Below are positions 23,684 through 34,051 of a stretch of DNA of 40,547 nt, one piece after another. The notes under the pieces were generated by a model. The model was not told the origin of the DNA, did not search any database, and was given only the letters and a program-made list of their open reading frames with translations. The stretch covers positions 1 to 40,547 of the forward strand of contig NZ_JBHSGI010000012.1 of the NCBI RefSeq assembly GCF_042654245.1, in the 5' to 3' direction. The translations under genes and the position numbers were made by a program. The DNA comes from Seohaeicola_A nanhaiensis (GTDB lineage: Bacteria > Pseudomonadota > Alphaproteobacteria > Rhodobacterales > Rhodobacteraceae). Every line of letters begins with the position of its first letter. Within the stretch, counting starts at the first letter, position 1.

Positions 23684-24322
23684 TGTTGCTCTTTGCATTT
23701 CTCGGCTTTGATACAAGCCCTTATTGTTGGACGAACGTTCTGACTTCTACCCTCGGACCATCTCCAGCTTCGGTCAATCCCGGTTCTACCCATCGGCCGC
23801 GGTTGGAAGGATTCGATTGGTGCCATGGTATGGTTTTCGATTCATGAGGATGCACTTCGGGAGCCGGCGGGGCAACAATGAAACGGTTGCACGCTTTCAA
23901 GAGCCGATCGGGGATTTCTGCTGCCTTGGCCAGTGGTTCGATGTGTGTTCCATAAGCCGAAACGACTGACGTCGAAGTGGTCAGATCGGCAGGTCAAAAA
24001 ACTGTGAACTTTCCGTGCCTTGCAAGCCATTCACCAAAATCCCGCAGTCATGAGGTCCAGAGAATGTCGTTCCTGAGAGACCGCTTCCGAGCCTCCTGGC
24101 GCCGCTGCCGGTTAACAGCCTCTCTCGCATAACCCTCGAAAACAACGGAAAAATCCGGCCGCAGCCGGATCGGGAGAACGCTTTCGCTGGGGCAAGTGGC
24201 GGAGGGATTGGGCCTGATATACAACCTTCTCCAATCCGCGACAACCTGCTCCCCAATTGGTAGTGTGCCTAGATACCATCAATCGTACCTATAGGCCAAA
24301 GTGGCAAGACTTGAGACTTGCA
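23684..24322. other. about 640-base stretch without a convincing gene
   Basis: Open frames of under 95 codons occur on both strands, all lacking motifs and ribosome binding sites. The right part holds the intrinsic terminator of the histidine kinase gene. The left part should hold the promoter of the five-gene operon, which reads leftward from about 23.7 kb, but no clear -35/-10 pair was recognised. The region marks the change from the lower-GC defence island to higher-GC genes. Confidence 0.5.
24148..24170 (-). terminator. intrinsic terminator downstream of the HWE kinase gene
   Basis: A perfect 7-bp stem (ATCCGGC/GCCGGAT, 24153-24170) with a 4-base loop. Read on the minus strand it is followed by TTTTTCC. 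It lies about 150 bases after the stop of the histidine kinase gene on the same strand. Confidence 0.7.
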
Positions 24323-25243
24323 TCATTCTGCAGTTTTCTCACGAGGTATCATAATACCAATGACGAGTGTCTCACCTCTCCACTCACGGGTCAGTTCTGC
24401 CCCGATGTCTCGCGCCGCAAATTCGAGCAACTGGCTCCCAAAACCGCCCTCATCGCTTGAAGGCTGCGATCTCTCCACCGGCTTTTCTGCCCACGTAATC
24501 AGATTCCACTCCCGATCAATCTCGGAGGCGGTAATCTCCAGTGACCCCTGGCTGGAAAGACTGCCGTATTTGGACGAGTTGGTCACGAGTTCATTCAGAA
24601 TAAGAGCAAGCGAAGCTGTCGTTTTAGGGGTAAGCTGATAGTCTAGCCCGCGACTTGAGAAACTGTGAATCGGTTGGAACGGCGCAAGCACCATTTGAAC
24701 GAGGTCTCCAAGGTTTCTGGAACTCTCATGGGCCGCGAGCGCGTGGGTGTTGTCATAGGCCGCGGAGAGGGCAAAAACACGGCGTCGCAGACTTTCCATT
24801 GCAGTCGACGACGCCGCATTTTCACGTTTTGTAACTGATATCAGCGCTCCGACGACTGAAAAGAGGTTTTTGATTCGATGAGAAAGTTCCTGGGTGAGCA
24901 TTGCTACACGTTGCTCCGACGCACGTCGTTCCGTGACATCTGCATTCACGCCACTCATTCCCAGAAACTCGCCGGTTGCACTGAACCTTGGTCGTGCGCT
25001 TGTGTGAAGTAAGCGGTAGACACCGTCGGCGCGCTTGTACCTGGCTTCGACCTCGAAATCCAACTGGTTTGCCATTGCTTTGCCGAACGTGGACTGGAGA
25101 TGAGAAAGATCGTCCGGATGCAGTGTCCTTGCCCAACTGAAAGTGGATATCTCGTCAATGCCGACGCCCCAGAATTCTCTTTGGGCGCGGTTAAGGAAAA
25201 GGCATTTCCCCTGCGCGTCGCCCAGCCACAGCATAGCAGGCAC
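24323..25243 (-). CDS. PAS-domain HWE-family sensor histidine kinase
   Basis: A 306-residue soluble kinase. Residues 1-105 form a PAS domain with PAC end (FLNRAQREFWGVG, LHPDDLSHLQ, YKRADGVYRLLHTSARPRF, GVNADVTERR). The HWE domain follows: ELSHRIKNLFSVV with the phospho-accepting His122, N-box ALILNELVTNSSKYG, the family's W-x-E in LITWAEK, and GGFGSQLLEFAARDIG. HWE kinases are common in alphaproteobacteria, where some feed the PhyR/EcfG general stress response or light/redox sensing. There is no transmembrane segment and no LOV-type Cys motif. An in-frame GTG at 25252 is a possible start; a stop lies just upstream of it. No response regulator is adjacent. Confidence 0.9.
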   Translation of the reverse strand: MPAMLWLGDAQGKCLFLNRAQREFWGVGIDEISTFSWARTLHPDDLSHLQSTFGKAMANQLDFEVEARYKRADGVYRLLHTSARPRFSATGEFLGMSGVNADVTERRASEQRVAMLTQELSHRIKNLFSVVGALISVTKRENAASSTAMESLRRRVFALSAAYDNTHALAAHESSRNLGDLVQMVLAPFQPIHSFSSRGLDYQLTPKTTASLALILNELVTNSSKYGSLSSQGSLEITASEIDREWNLITWAEKPVERSQPSSDEGGFGSQLLEFAARDIGAELTREWRGETLVIGIMIPREKTAE

Positions 25244-25505
25244 ACCCTCAAGGATATCGCGCTACGTGTCTGCCGTGATATCAAGCGGTTGCTGATCGAA
25301 CTGTCTCCAAGGCACGGCTAGACCGTTGCGTCCAGGTACATCGTGAACTTCCCCCATCTTTGAGCCGGCGGGCGGCCGAAATCGTAGTGGAGGGGAATTT
25401 GCCAAACGGCTGACCCGTTGTAAACGACGGCTTAGTCTATCGACGCCCACCTCCAGGTTTGAGATTCGGCGCAACTGGATGCATCGGTGACCGCGTAGTC
25501 CGGGT

Positions 25506-27716
25506 TCATGGCACGGTGGCAATGGGATCGGGCAGTTGCTGCAACACCTTATCCAAGGTCAGCGGGAAATGCCGCACACGAGCGCCGCAGGCGTTGTAGA
25601 TCGCGTTGGCAATCGAACCGGCCGCGCCGCAGATGCCCAGTTCGCCGACGCCCTTCGCCTGAATCGGACTGGAAGCCGCATCGCGTTCTTCCAGCAGGAT
25701 AACATCGATGGCGGGGACATCAAGGTTGACGGGCACATGGTATTCGGCAAGGTCGTGATTGACCAGGCGACCATTGCGCGGGTCGAATTGGAGCTCTTCG
25801 GTAAGTGCGCTGCCGATCCCCCAGACCATGCCGCCCATGCACTGCGAACGGGCTGTCTTGGCATTCAGCACGCGTCCGAAGCCGAAGGCGCCGAGCATCC
25901 GGCGAATGCGGGTTTCGCCGGTGAAGGCGTTGACCGCCACTTCGGCGAAGAAAGCGCCGTAGCTCGCCTGAGAGTACTCCTTCGACGTCTTGCCCGGTTT
26001 GATGCCTCCCGTTTCGGTCAAGTCCTCGCCGTCGAGAAGTGAACGGACGTCCTTGGGCACCGAGTCGGACGCAGCATAGATAAAGCCGTCCTTGAGGATG
26101 AGTTGCTCTTCCTCGATCCCAGCCTTTGCTGCCAGCCGCTTGCGGATGGTTTCGCAGGCCCGGAAGACGGCCGATCCGGTCGAAATTGCCCCGAAACTTC
26201 CGCCTGACCCTGCACCCGCGGGGAGATCGCTGTCACCGAGACGGACAGTTGTCCTGGTGATCGCCACCCCCAGCATTTCAGCGGCGATCTGACCCAGAAT
26301 GGCATAGCTTCCTGTGCCAATGTCGGTCTGGTCCGTTTCGACAACGACCTCGCCGTTCGTCTTCAGCGTGACCCTTGCCTCGGCCTCGACCAGCATGTTG
26401 ACGCGGGCGGCAGAAGCCATCCCCATGCCGATCCACCAGTCACCCTCGCGGGTCTGGCACGGTCTGGCCTTCCGGTGCTTCCACCCAAACGCCGCCGCCC
26501 CTGCTTCAAGCGCTTCGGACAGCTTGCGCGAGGAATACGGGGTGCCGTCGCCCGGAACCTCGGCAGGCAGATTACGCTTGCGCAGCTCCACCGGATCGAT
26601 TCCGGTCTTTTCAGCCAGTTCGTCCATGGCAGCTTCCAGCACCTGCATGCCGACGGCCTCGCCCGGCGCGCGGACGGAGCCGGCGGTCATCCGGTTGATT
26701 CGCGCGATTTCGACGGCAAGCCGCCGGTTTTCGCCAGCGTAGAGAAATTCTGTCGCCTGGGTGACAGGCTCGGCAAAATCCTCGGACGGGAGATTGGATA
26801 CCCAGGCTTCGTGTCCCAGGCCTGTCAGACGGCCCTGGATGTCGGCTGCAAGGCGCACCCGCTGCCGCGTTTCGGACCGGCGCGTGATTGTCTGAAATAC
26901 CTGCTGCCGAGTCAGAACGACGCGGACCGGACGGCCCAAGCGGCGGGCCGCTATTGCCGCCGCTACCGCGTCGTGGCTGATGCCGAGCTTCGATCCGAAC
27001 CCGCCGCCGACATAGGGCGATACCAGCCGCACGTGGCGCGGCGCGATACCGAGTGCATCGGCGAGTTCCTTGACGTTGTACGACAGCATCTGAAAGCTGC
27101 CATAGAGCGTAAGGTCGTTGCCCTCCCAGACAGCGATCGAGGCATGTGGCTCCATTGCCGCGCTGACGTGTCCCGGTGTGGTGTATTCGACGTCGATGCT
27201 GTAGGTCGCCGATTGCATCGCCGCCTCGAGATCGCCGGACTCGGTCGGCTTTTCGTTCGGCTCGTACTCTGCCTTGTCGACGTCGAATGTCGCGTCGCCT
27301 GCCTCTTCGTAGTCGACCCTGAGCGCGATGGCGGCCGCCCGCGCCTGTTCGAAGGTTTCGGCCACCACGATAGCCACCGGCTGGCCGAAATAGTCGACTG
27401 TCGCGGGGCCCTGCACGGGGGCCTTGCCTGCGGTGCCCTGCGCAGGGCGGCGCAGAAGTGCCTTGTCATCGATCACAGCCAGCACACCGGGCATCTTCAT
27501 CGCCGCGTCCGTATCGATGGCAGTCACCTTTCCCTTGCCGATGCTGGCAAGCACGAGCACGCCCTCGGCGCAGTCCGGAACCCGATGCTCTGCGGCATAC
27601 GGGGCCGTACCAGAGACCTTGAGCGCGCCTTCCGGCCGGTCGAGAGGTTGTCCGATGACGCCCTGCTTCATCTGATCCAGCAAATTGCGCTGGTCGGGGG
27701 TATCGTAAGCTTTCAT
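25506..27716 (-). CDS. paoC: molybdopterin-binding subunit of aldehyde oxidoreductase (PaoC/YagR-like)
   Basis: A 736-residue member of the xanthine dehydrogenase family. It has the N-terminal Ald_Xan_dh domain (GQPLDRPEGALKVSGTAPYA), the molybdenum-cofactor domain (SPYVGGGFGSK, then SVRAPGEAVG) and the catalytic KGVGELGICGA near the C-terminus. The Glu of GVGELG falls at residue 692, the same number as the reported active-site Glu692 of E. coli PaoC. The enzyme oxidises aldehydes at a molybdenum centre with an MCD-type cofactor in E. coli. It is the last gene of paoABC, 4 bases after paoB. The maturation factor PaoD is not in this window. Confidence 0.9.
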   Translation of the reverse strand: MKAYDTPDQRNLLDQMKQGVIGQPLDRPEGALKVSGTAPYAAEHRVPDCAEGVLVLASIGKGKVTAIDTDAAMKMPGVLAVIDDKALLRRPAQGTAGKAPVQGPATVDYFGQPVAIVVAETFEQARAAAIALRVDYEEAGDATFDVDKAEYEPNEKPTESGDLEAAMQSATYSIDVEYTTPGHVSAAMEPHASIAVWEGNDLTLYGSFQMLSYNVKELADALGIAPRHVRLVSPYVGGGFGSKLGISHDAVAAAIAARRLGRPVRVVLTRQQVFQTITRRSETRQRVRLAADIQGRLTGLGHEAWVSNLPSEDFAEPVTQATEFLYAGENRRLAVEIARINRMTAGSVRAPGEAVGMQVLEAAMDELAEKTGIDPVELRKRNLPAEVPGDGTPYSSRKLSEALEAGAAAFGWKHRKARPCQTREGDWWIGMGMASAARVNMLVEAEARVTLKTNGEVVVETDQTDIGTGSYAILGQIAAEMLGVAITRTTVRLGDSDLPAGAGSGGSFGAISTGSAVFRACETIRKRLAAKAGIEEEQLILKDGFIYAASDSVPKDVRSLLDGEDLTETGGIKPGKTSKEYSQASYGAFFAEVAVNAFTGETRIRRMLGAFGFGRVLNAKTARSQCMGGMVWGIGSALTEELQFDPRNGRLVNHDLAEYHVPVNLDVPAIDVILLEERDAASSPIQAKGVGELGICGAAGSIANAIYNACGARVRHFPLTLDKVLQQLPDPIATVP

Positions 27717-27720
27717 CGGA

Positions 27721-28686
27721 TCAAACTTTCGTTGCTTCGGTCAGAACGGCGCAGAGGGTCCTGCGGGCCAGTTCGATCTTGAAGTCATTGCCCCCGTGCC
27801 CTTGTGCGTCGGCAAGCATCTGATCGGCCGCATCGGCGAAAAGCTTCGGTGACGGTGTGTGCCCCGCCAGCATCGCGTCCACGGCGGTGTCATGCCAGGG
27901 CTTGTGGGCGACACTGCCCAGCGCGATCCGCGCCGTGGAAATACGCCCGCTTTCGACCACCACGACGGCAGCCACGGAGACAAGCGCAAAGGCGTAGGAC
28001 GAGCGATCCCGGACCTTCCTGTAGACTTGCCGCCCGCCCAGAGGCGGGGGCAACGTGACGGAGGTGATCACCTCACTTGGCCGCAGGACATTGTCCTTCC
28101 AGGGCGTGTCCTCGGGCAGGCGATGGAACTTGCGCAAGGGGATGTTGCGCTGGCCGTCGGGTCCCTCGACCAGGACAGTCGCATCCAGCGCGGCGAGGGC
28201 GACCGCCATATCGCCGGGATAGGTCGCGATACAGCTTTCGGACGTGCCAAGGATCGCATGGTTGCGGTTGACGCCCCGCAGGGCGTCACACCCTGACCCC
28301 GGCTCGCGCTTGTTGCAGGCGGAGGAGAGGTCGTAGAAATATCCACACCTCGTTCTCTGGCACAGGTTGCCACCGGTGGTCGCCTGGTTGCGAAGTTGCG
28401 GGCTAGCCCCGGCAAGGATGGCACGGGAAAGAAGCGGCCAGTGCTTCCGGACCCGCGGGTCGGCCGCGCAAACCGAGTTGGTGACGAGCGCCCCGATCGA
28501 CAGGCCGCCGTCCTTCTCCTCGATTTCGTCCAATCCGATGGGGTTGATGTCGGTGAGCCGCTCGGGCGTCTCGATTTCAAGCTTCATCAGGTCGAGAAGG
28601 TTGGTGCCGCCCGCAATCAGACGCCCGGCGTTGACCCCGATTGCCTGTGACATGTCCGTGGCGCGGCTGTAGTCGAAGGCTTTCAT
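27721..28686 (-). CDS. paoB: FAD and iron-sulfur subunit of aldehyde oxidoreductase (PaoB/YagS-like)
   Basis: A 321-residue FAD-binding subunit of the molybdopterin dehydrogenase family: GRLIAGGTNLLDLMK, then LRNQATTGGNLCQRTRCGYFY, and C-terminal VRDRSSYAFALVSVAAVV. The four cysteines in CQRTRCGYFYDLSSAC and PGSGCDA match the extra [4Fe-4S] cluster known from E. coli PaoB. The ATG at 28686 overlaps the paoA stop (ATGA). Electrons pass from the molybdenum site in PaoC through the clusters of PaoA to FAD here. Confidence 0.92.
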   Translation of the reverse strand: MKAFDYSRATDMSQAIGVNAGRLIAGGTNLLDLMKLEIETPERLTDINPIGLDEIEEKDGGLSIGALVTNSVCAADPRVRKHWPLLSRAILAGASPQLRNQATTGGNLCQRTRCGYFYDLSSACNKREPGSGCDALRGVNRNHAILGTSESCIATYPGDMAVALAALDATVLVEGPDGQRNIPLRKFHRLPEDTPWKDNVLRPSEVITSVTLPPPLGGRQVYRKVRDRSSYAFALVSVAAVVVVESGRISTARIALGSVAHKPWHDTAVDAMLAGHTPSPKLFADAADQMLADAQGHGGNDFKIELARRTLCAVLTEATKV

Positions 28687-29192
28687 TGGGCGAACCCTTT
28701 CAGCGCGTCGATGATGTTTGCGTAGGCTCCGCACCGGCAAAGGTTGCCGCTCATTCGCTCTCGCAGCTCCTCCAGGGATGGTTGAGGGGCCGCCGCGACG
28801 TCTTCGGTGGCGGCGCTTGACCAGTTCGCCTTGAGCTCTTCCAGCATGGCCGTGGCCGAGCAGATCTGGCCTGGCGTGCAATAGCCGCACTGGAACCCGT
28901 CATGGGTCACGAAGGCCTGTTGGATCGGGCTGAGTGCGTCTGGCGTTCCGATCCCCTCGATGGTCGTGATCTCATCGCCATCGTGCATCACCGCCAAACT
29001 GAGACAGGCGTTGATGCGGCGTCCGTTCACGATGACCGTGCACGCTCCACACTGGCCGTGGTCGCATCCCTTCTTGCTGCCCTTCAGTCCCAGATCCTCA
29101 CGCAGGAAGTCGAGCAAGCTTCGCCTCGGATCACCATCGAAGGCCGCGTCATCTCCGTTCACAGTCATACGGGTCGTAATCGTATCGGGCAT
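28683..29192 (-). CDS. paoA: 2Fe-2S subunit of aldehyde oxidoreductase (PaoA/YagT-like)
   Basis: A 169-residue subunit with two [2Fe-2S] clusters. The plant-type N-terminal domain has GCDHGQCGACTV and INACLSL; the C-terminal domain has CGYCTPGQICS and GNLCRCGAYANI. Unlike E. coli PaoA, which carries a long Tat signal peptide, the chosen start MPDTITTRMTVNG leaves no signal. Upstream in-frame sequence has no twin-arginine plus hydrophobic stretch. The enzyme is therefore probably cytoplasmic. It is the first gene of paoABC, transcribed divergently from the glycosyltransferase operon. Confidence 0.92.
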   Translation of the reverse strand: MPDTITTRMTVNGDDAAFDGDPRRSLLDFLREDLGLKGSKKGCDHGQCGACTVIVNGRRINACLSLAVMHDGDEITTIEGIGTPDALSPIQQAFVTHDGFQCGYCTPGQICSATAMLEELKANWSSAATEDVAAAPQPSLEELRERMSGNLCRCGAYANIIDALKGFAQ

Positions 29193-29281
29193 GAGACCTC
29201 GCTTGGTTGGCGTGCGTTTAACCCCCGGCCGCTGGCAAGGTTCCCCGCCCAACAGCCGAGGGTGGGTTAACAAATGTTTTC

Positions 29282-29306
29282 GGAACGTGGGCTGCCAGCA
29301 GCGGTT
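29282..29306 (+). promoter_or_regulatory. weak EcfG-like promoter match before the glycosyltransferase operon
   Basis: GGAAC (29282-29286), 16 bases, then GGTT (29303-29306). The alphaproteobacterial general-stress sigma factor EcfG uses GGAAC-N16/17-CGTT, so this is one mismatch away. It ends about 50 bases before the ATG at 29356. A chance match is quite possible. Confidence 0.3.
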
Positions 29307-29355
29307 GTTTCGTCGATGAGCACAATTTGGTGCCCACCGTCGGGAGATTTTCGCA

Positions 29356-30819
29356 ATGTTCAGGACAAGCAGCCGAGGCGTCTTTCTGGGTTCCGTTGCA
29401 GTTGCATGCGTTGCGCCCGGGACCGGTGTCGCCATGGTTGCGCATGCTTGTGTCGCGCAGGGCATGCTGGGCACGCTCAATCTTCTTGCAGGATTTTCCC
29501 GACCGGCCCGAGGCGCGGAAAAGTGCAGACGGCGCGAGCGGCCACTGCGTTTTTCCGTTCATATCGCGACCCACGAAGAGCCCCCGGCGATGGTGGTCGC
29601 CACGCTGCGGTCGCTGGCCGCGCAGGTCCGAGCTCCCCAATTCGAGGTGATCGTTCTCGACAACAATACCAGTGACCCGTCCCTGTGGCGCCCGTTGGAA
29701 CAGGCTTGTCTGGACCTGGGTCCTCATTTCCGATTCCTGCACGTCGATGGCATCAAGGGAGCCAAGGCCGGTGCCCTGAACATTGCGCTGAAGATGACCG
29801 ATCCGCTGGCCACCCACGTCGTCATTGTTGATGCTGATTACCAGGTTACGCCGGATTTTCTGGCGACGGCCGCGACCGAGTTGCAGCATTGCGATGATGA
29901 TTTCCTGCAGTTTCCGCAGGCATACCGGAATGACTCCGGTTCAGCCGCCGGGCTATCGCTGGAACTGGCCGACTATTTCCTGCGCCACGCCCGCGAGGCC
30001 GATCACGTCGGTGCCATGCTCCTGACAGGCACCCTAAGTGTCATCAGTCGCGACGCGCTCGAAGCGACGGGGGGATGGAGCGGAGCGACGATAACCGAGG
30101 ACGCCGAGCTGGGCCTGCGCCTGCGGCGGCTGGGGTTCAAGGGCCGGTTCGTCGACCGCACAGTCGGGCGCGGTCTGCTGCCGCTCGACTTTGCCGGACT
30201 CTCCATCCAACGGTATCGGTGGACCGCCGGAAATGCAGACACGGTTCGCAGCGGAATGAAGGGGTTGCCGCTTCGGACCGCGATCCAGATCTTCGCCCAG
30301 CTGACGGCGTGGTCGAACATGGCACTGCCACTGGCTGCGGGTCTGATCGGCGGCGCCCTGTCGCTGCATCTGGGCGGCGAGACGGACCAGGCCGCTCTTC
30401 TGACTGCCCTCTCTGGTTTTGGCATGCTGATGGTTCTGTTGTCGGTCTGCCTGCCCATGCTGATAGGAACCATCATCCGCCGACGACCTGCATTTCCTGT
30501 GATCCTCGGCGCCTTGGCCGCCCGGATAGCCATGATCGTCCCTTCCGCAGTGGCCACCGTGGACGCCGTGATGGGACATCCGGGAGGATTTAGGCGGACA
30601 TCCAAGGACGTCGGTGGTGCGTCCAACGCCATCGGCTGGCTGTCCCCCGCTCTTGCCATGGCGGGCGTGGCGCTTCTCTGGAACGCGGCGGCCTTGCCGT
30701 GGCTGGGCGTTGCCGGCGCCGTGCTGCTGCTGCTGCCCTTTCCCGTGGCTGTGATTACATCCGCCAGTCTTGCCTCCTACCGGTCATCTGTTTCCACCAT
30801 GAAGGACATCCGGACATGA
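29356..30819 (+). CDS. membrane glycosyltransferase family 2, cellulose-synthase-like
   Basis: A 487-residue processive-type glycosyltransferase. The catalytic motifs of the BcsA/hyaluronan synthase class appear in order: VLDNNTSD near residue 101, DAD at 159-161, TED at 247-249 and QRYRW (QxxRW) at 285-289. A hydrophobic segment lies near residues 10-45, and at least four transmembrane segments follow after residue 305 (for example GFGMLMVLLSVCLPMLIG). It has no PilZ domain, so direct c-di-GMP control is not expected. The product is an unknown membrane-extruded polysaccharide. The last codons overlap the next gene (ATGA), and three glycosyltransferase genes run together. Confidence 0.88.
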   Translation: MFRTSSRGVFLGSVAVACVAPGTGVAMVAHACVAQGMLGTLNLLAGFSRPARGAEKCRRRERPLRFSVHIATHEEPPAMVVATLRSLAAQVRAPQFEVIVLDNNTSDPSLWRPLEQACLDLGPHFRFLHVDGIKGAKAGALNIALKMTDPLATHVVIVDADYQVTPDFLATAATELQHCDDDFLQFPQAYRNDSGSAAGLSLELADYFLRHAREADHVGAMLLTGTLSVISRDALEATGGWSGATITEDAELGLRLRRLGFKGRFVDRTVGRGLLPLDFAGLSIQRYRWTAGNADTVRSGMKGLPLRTAIQIFAQLTAWSNMALPLAAGLIGGALSLHLGGETDQAALLTALSGFGMLMVLLSVCLPMLIGTIIRRRPAFPVILGALAARIAMIVPSAVATVDAVMGHPGGFRRTSKDVGGASNAIGWLSPALAMAGVALLWNAAALPWLGVAGAVLLLLPFPVAVITSASLASYRSSVSTMKDIRT

Positions 30820-31730
30820 TCCCCAGCGTCACAATCGTCATCCCGACGTACAACCGTGCCAGATCGCTGCCGCAGGCCATCGAGTCCACGCTTGGCCAGT
30901 CCCACGCCCCCACCAACGTCATGGTCGTCGACGACGGTTCGACCGACGACACGGCTCAGGTGATCGCCCGATACACTGGCGATCCACGCTTTGTCGGCGT
31001 GTCCCTTGCCTCGAACGTGGGGACTGCCCAGGCCAAGAACGTCGGGATCGCACTGTCCACGACCGACGCCGTGACCTTCCACGACTCCGATGACATCGCG
31101 CACCGCGACAAGGTCCTGCGGCAGGCGCGCGTGATGGGGAACGAAACCATTGGCGCGCACCCCTGCCTGAACTGGCGGATCGCGGGGCGGGAGCCCGATA
31201 CGCGCATACAGGTCGGCGCGGTCCTGGCGCACCATGAATTGATCCTGCCGGATGGCGAACGGGTGGAGATCCGCCGCGCTCTCAGCCTGGTCGACGACTT
31301 CTTCCCCAACCTCCAGATGGCGGCCGGCGTGCCCGGCGACTGGACCCACGTCAATTCCGGCCTCTTCCACCGTTCCGTCTTCGAACGACTCGGGGGCTTC
31401 TCGGATTGCATCGAGGAGGATCGGGAATTCCGCAATCGCATGATCATGGCGGGCGAAGTTCTGTGGGTCATCCCTGAGGTGCTGCTGACAAAGATCGAGT
31501 CGGCGGACGGCCTGACCCAGCAGGCATCGACCGATTACGACAGCGCCAGACGCCAGGCAGACCGAAAGCGGGTATGGGATGCCGTCGACACGTGGTTCCG
31601 GACACGCAAGGTCGCGCCCGTGCCAATCGATCTGACGGGGGTGAGGGTGGCGCGCTGCACCAATCCCGCGCTTTGCGATGCGCATACACTCGGACAGCTT
31701 TGCGGTCACTCGTTGGAAAAGGTCGCGTAG
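30816..31730 (+). CDS. glycosyltransferase family 2
   Basis: A 304-residue soluble GT-A enzyme: TIVIPTYNRARSLPQAIES at the N-terminus, VVDDGSTDDTAQVI, and DAVTFHDSDDIAHRDK with a D-x-D-like motif for metal and nucleotide sugar. SGLFHRSVFERLGGF and EEDREFRNRM form the acceptor-side region. The ATG at 30816 overlaps the previous stop; the TAG at 31728-31730 overlaps the GTG of the next gene. It probably adds single sugars to a polysaccharide or glycan made with its neighbours. Donor and acceptor cannot be read. Confidence 0.88.
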   Translation: MIPSVTIVIPTYNRARSLPQAIESTLGQSHAPTNVMVVDDGSTDDTAQVIARYTGDPRFVGVSLASNVGTAQAKNVGIALSTTDAVTFHDSDDIAHRDKVLRQARVMGNETIGAHPCLNWRIAGREPDTRIQVGAVLAHHELILPDGERVEIRRALSLVDDFFPNLQMAAGVPGDWTHVNSGLFHRSVFERLGGFSDCIEEDREFRNRMIMAGEVLWVIPEVLLTKIESADGLTQQASTDYDSARRQADRKRVWDAVDTWFRTRKVAPVPIDLTGVRVARCTNPALCDAHTLGQLCGHSLEKVA

Positions 31731-32758
31731 TGGGCGGGGTTACCTTTCTGGATCCGATGGCTCCAAGGGCCTACACCGGCGGACCGGGTGAGCTCGAAGG
31801 GCTTGGCGGCACCGAAGCGACACTTGTCCGCGTCAGCGAAAGCCTTGCAACCGCGATGCCAGTGACCGTGCGCCAATCCGCATGGGCCAGGGAGGGCGAA
31901 CGGGTAAACCGCGCGCATTGGTGCGGCTGGTCGATTGACTGTCGGATGGACGAACGACCCGATGTGATTGTCGTCATCAACTCCTGGAAGATCGCACTTA
32001 AGGTCGCGCGCCTTCATCCGGACTCCCGCGTCATCGTCTGGCAGCATGTCTTTCCCGGGCGTCACAACCGTGCACATGCAGCGGCCCTGCCCGCGGCCGA
32101 CGTCGAGATCGTCTGTGTCTCGTCGACGCATGCCCGCTGGCTGTGCAATTTTGCAGGGCCGGGCGGCCCACGCATCTCTCATATACCCAATCCCATACCG
32201 GACGAACTTGCTCCGGATGCCACCGAGCGAGACCGGGATCTGCTGATCTATGCCAGTTCTCCACACAAGGGACTGGCCCAGGTGTTCCGCCGGTTCGATC
32301 GGCTGAGGTCTCGGTTCCCGACCCTGCGTCTGGCCGTTGCCGATCCGGGCTATCTGGCCTGGCCGACCGGTCCACAACCGGACGGGGTCGTTGCACTGGG
32401 GCGGCTGGCCCAACCAGAACTTCACCGATGGATGCGCCGGGCGTTGTGCCTCTTCTATCCTCAGGACCACTTCGCCGAGACCTTCGGGCTTGTGATCGCC
32501 GAAGCCAACGCTGTGGGATGCCCGGCATTACTGCATCGCGGACTGGGTGCAAACGACGAGGTCGTTTCGGATCCCTCGCAATGCATCGACACCAGCGATG
32601 ACGACGCCATCGAGGAACGTATCCGCGAATGGCGCATTGCGAGGCCTGGCACAACCCTCGCCGCTGCCAGGCCCGAATTCCGCCTGTCGTCGATCGCTGT
32701 ACAGTGGCGCGCAGCCATCGGCGCCTGGGCGATCCCTGAATCCAGTATTTCAACGTAA
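31730..32758 (+). CDS. glycosyltransferase family 4-like
   Basis: A 342-residue GT-B enzyme. It opens VGGVTFLDPMAPRAYTGGPG and has VIVWQHVFPGRH in the middle. The C-terminal donor-binding domain has LLIYASSPHKGLAQVFRRFD, PDGVVALGRLAQPELHRWM, and the LCLFYPQDHFAETFGLVIAE segment with the E-x7-E type motif. The GTG start at 31730 shares a base with the stop of the previous gene (TAGTG), so the three genes form one operon. It resembles group 1 transferases of capsule or lipopolysaccharide synthesis. Confidence 0.85.
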   Translation: MGGVTFLDPMAPRAYTGGPGELEGLGGTEATLVRVSESLATAMPVTVRQSAWAREGERVNRAHWCGWSIDCRMDERPDVIVVINSWKIALKVARLHPDSRVIVWQHVFPGRHNRAHAAALPAADVEIVCVSSTHARWLCNFAGPGGPRISHIPNPIPDELAPDATERDRDLLIYASSPHKGLAQVFRRFDRLRSRFPTLRLAVADPGYLAWPTGPQPDGVVALGRLAQPELHRWMRRALCLFYPQDHFAETFGLVIAEANAVGCPALLHRGLGANDEVVSDPSQCIDTSDDDAIEERIREWRIARPGTTLAAARPEFRLSSIAVQWRAAIGAWAIPESSIST

Positions 32759-32785
32759 ACCTTCTAACCACAGGAAAGCCGCGAC

Positions 32786-33816
<1,031 letters not shown>

Positions 33817-33842
33817 GTCACTCTGCGCGCCCGCATTCAAGC

Positions 33843-33872
33843 GGATTCACGGGTCCTGCTCCCCGTGAATCC
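33843..33872. repeat. 11-bp perfect hairpin between the catalase remnant and ligD
   Basis: GGATTCACGGG (33843-33853) and CCCGTGAATCC (33862-33872) form a perfect 11-bp stem with an 8-base loop, between two convergent genes. No T-run follows on either strand, so it is at best an atypical bidirectional terminator. The remainder of 33817-34051 shows no gene. Confidence 0.45.
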
Positions 33873-34051
33873 GGGGCACCTCAAACCGGCACCACAATGC
33901 CATGGCCGAGACCTTCAAATGGATGATCCGGCACTGGGCCATCTGAACCGGGCTGCTGCAATGCCACCCGGAAGGCAGGACACCCGGCAAGCAAGGCAGC
34001 GCAGTTCTCGTTGAAGCTCGACGCCCCTGACTTGGACGCACTCGAAGGTTG

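Noticed and set aside
23981..24256. 91-codon minus-strand frame downstream of the histidine kinase gene
   Set aside because: It contains the intrinsic terminator hairpin and has Gly/Ser/Arg-rich composition without motifs.
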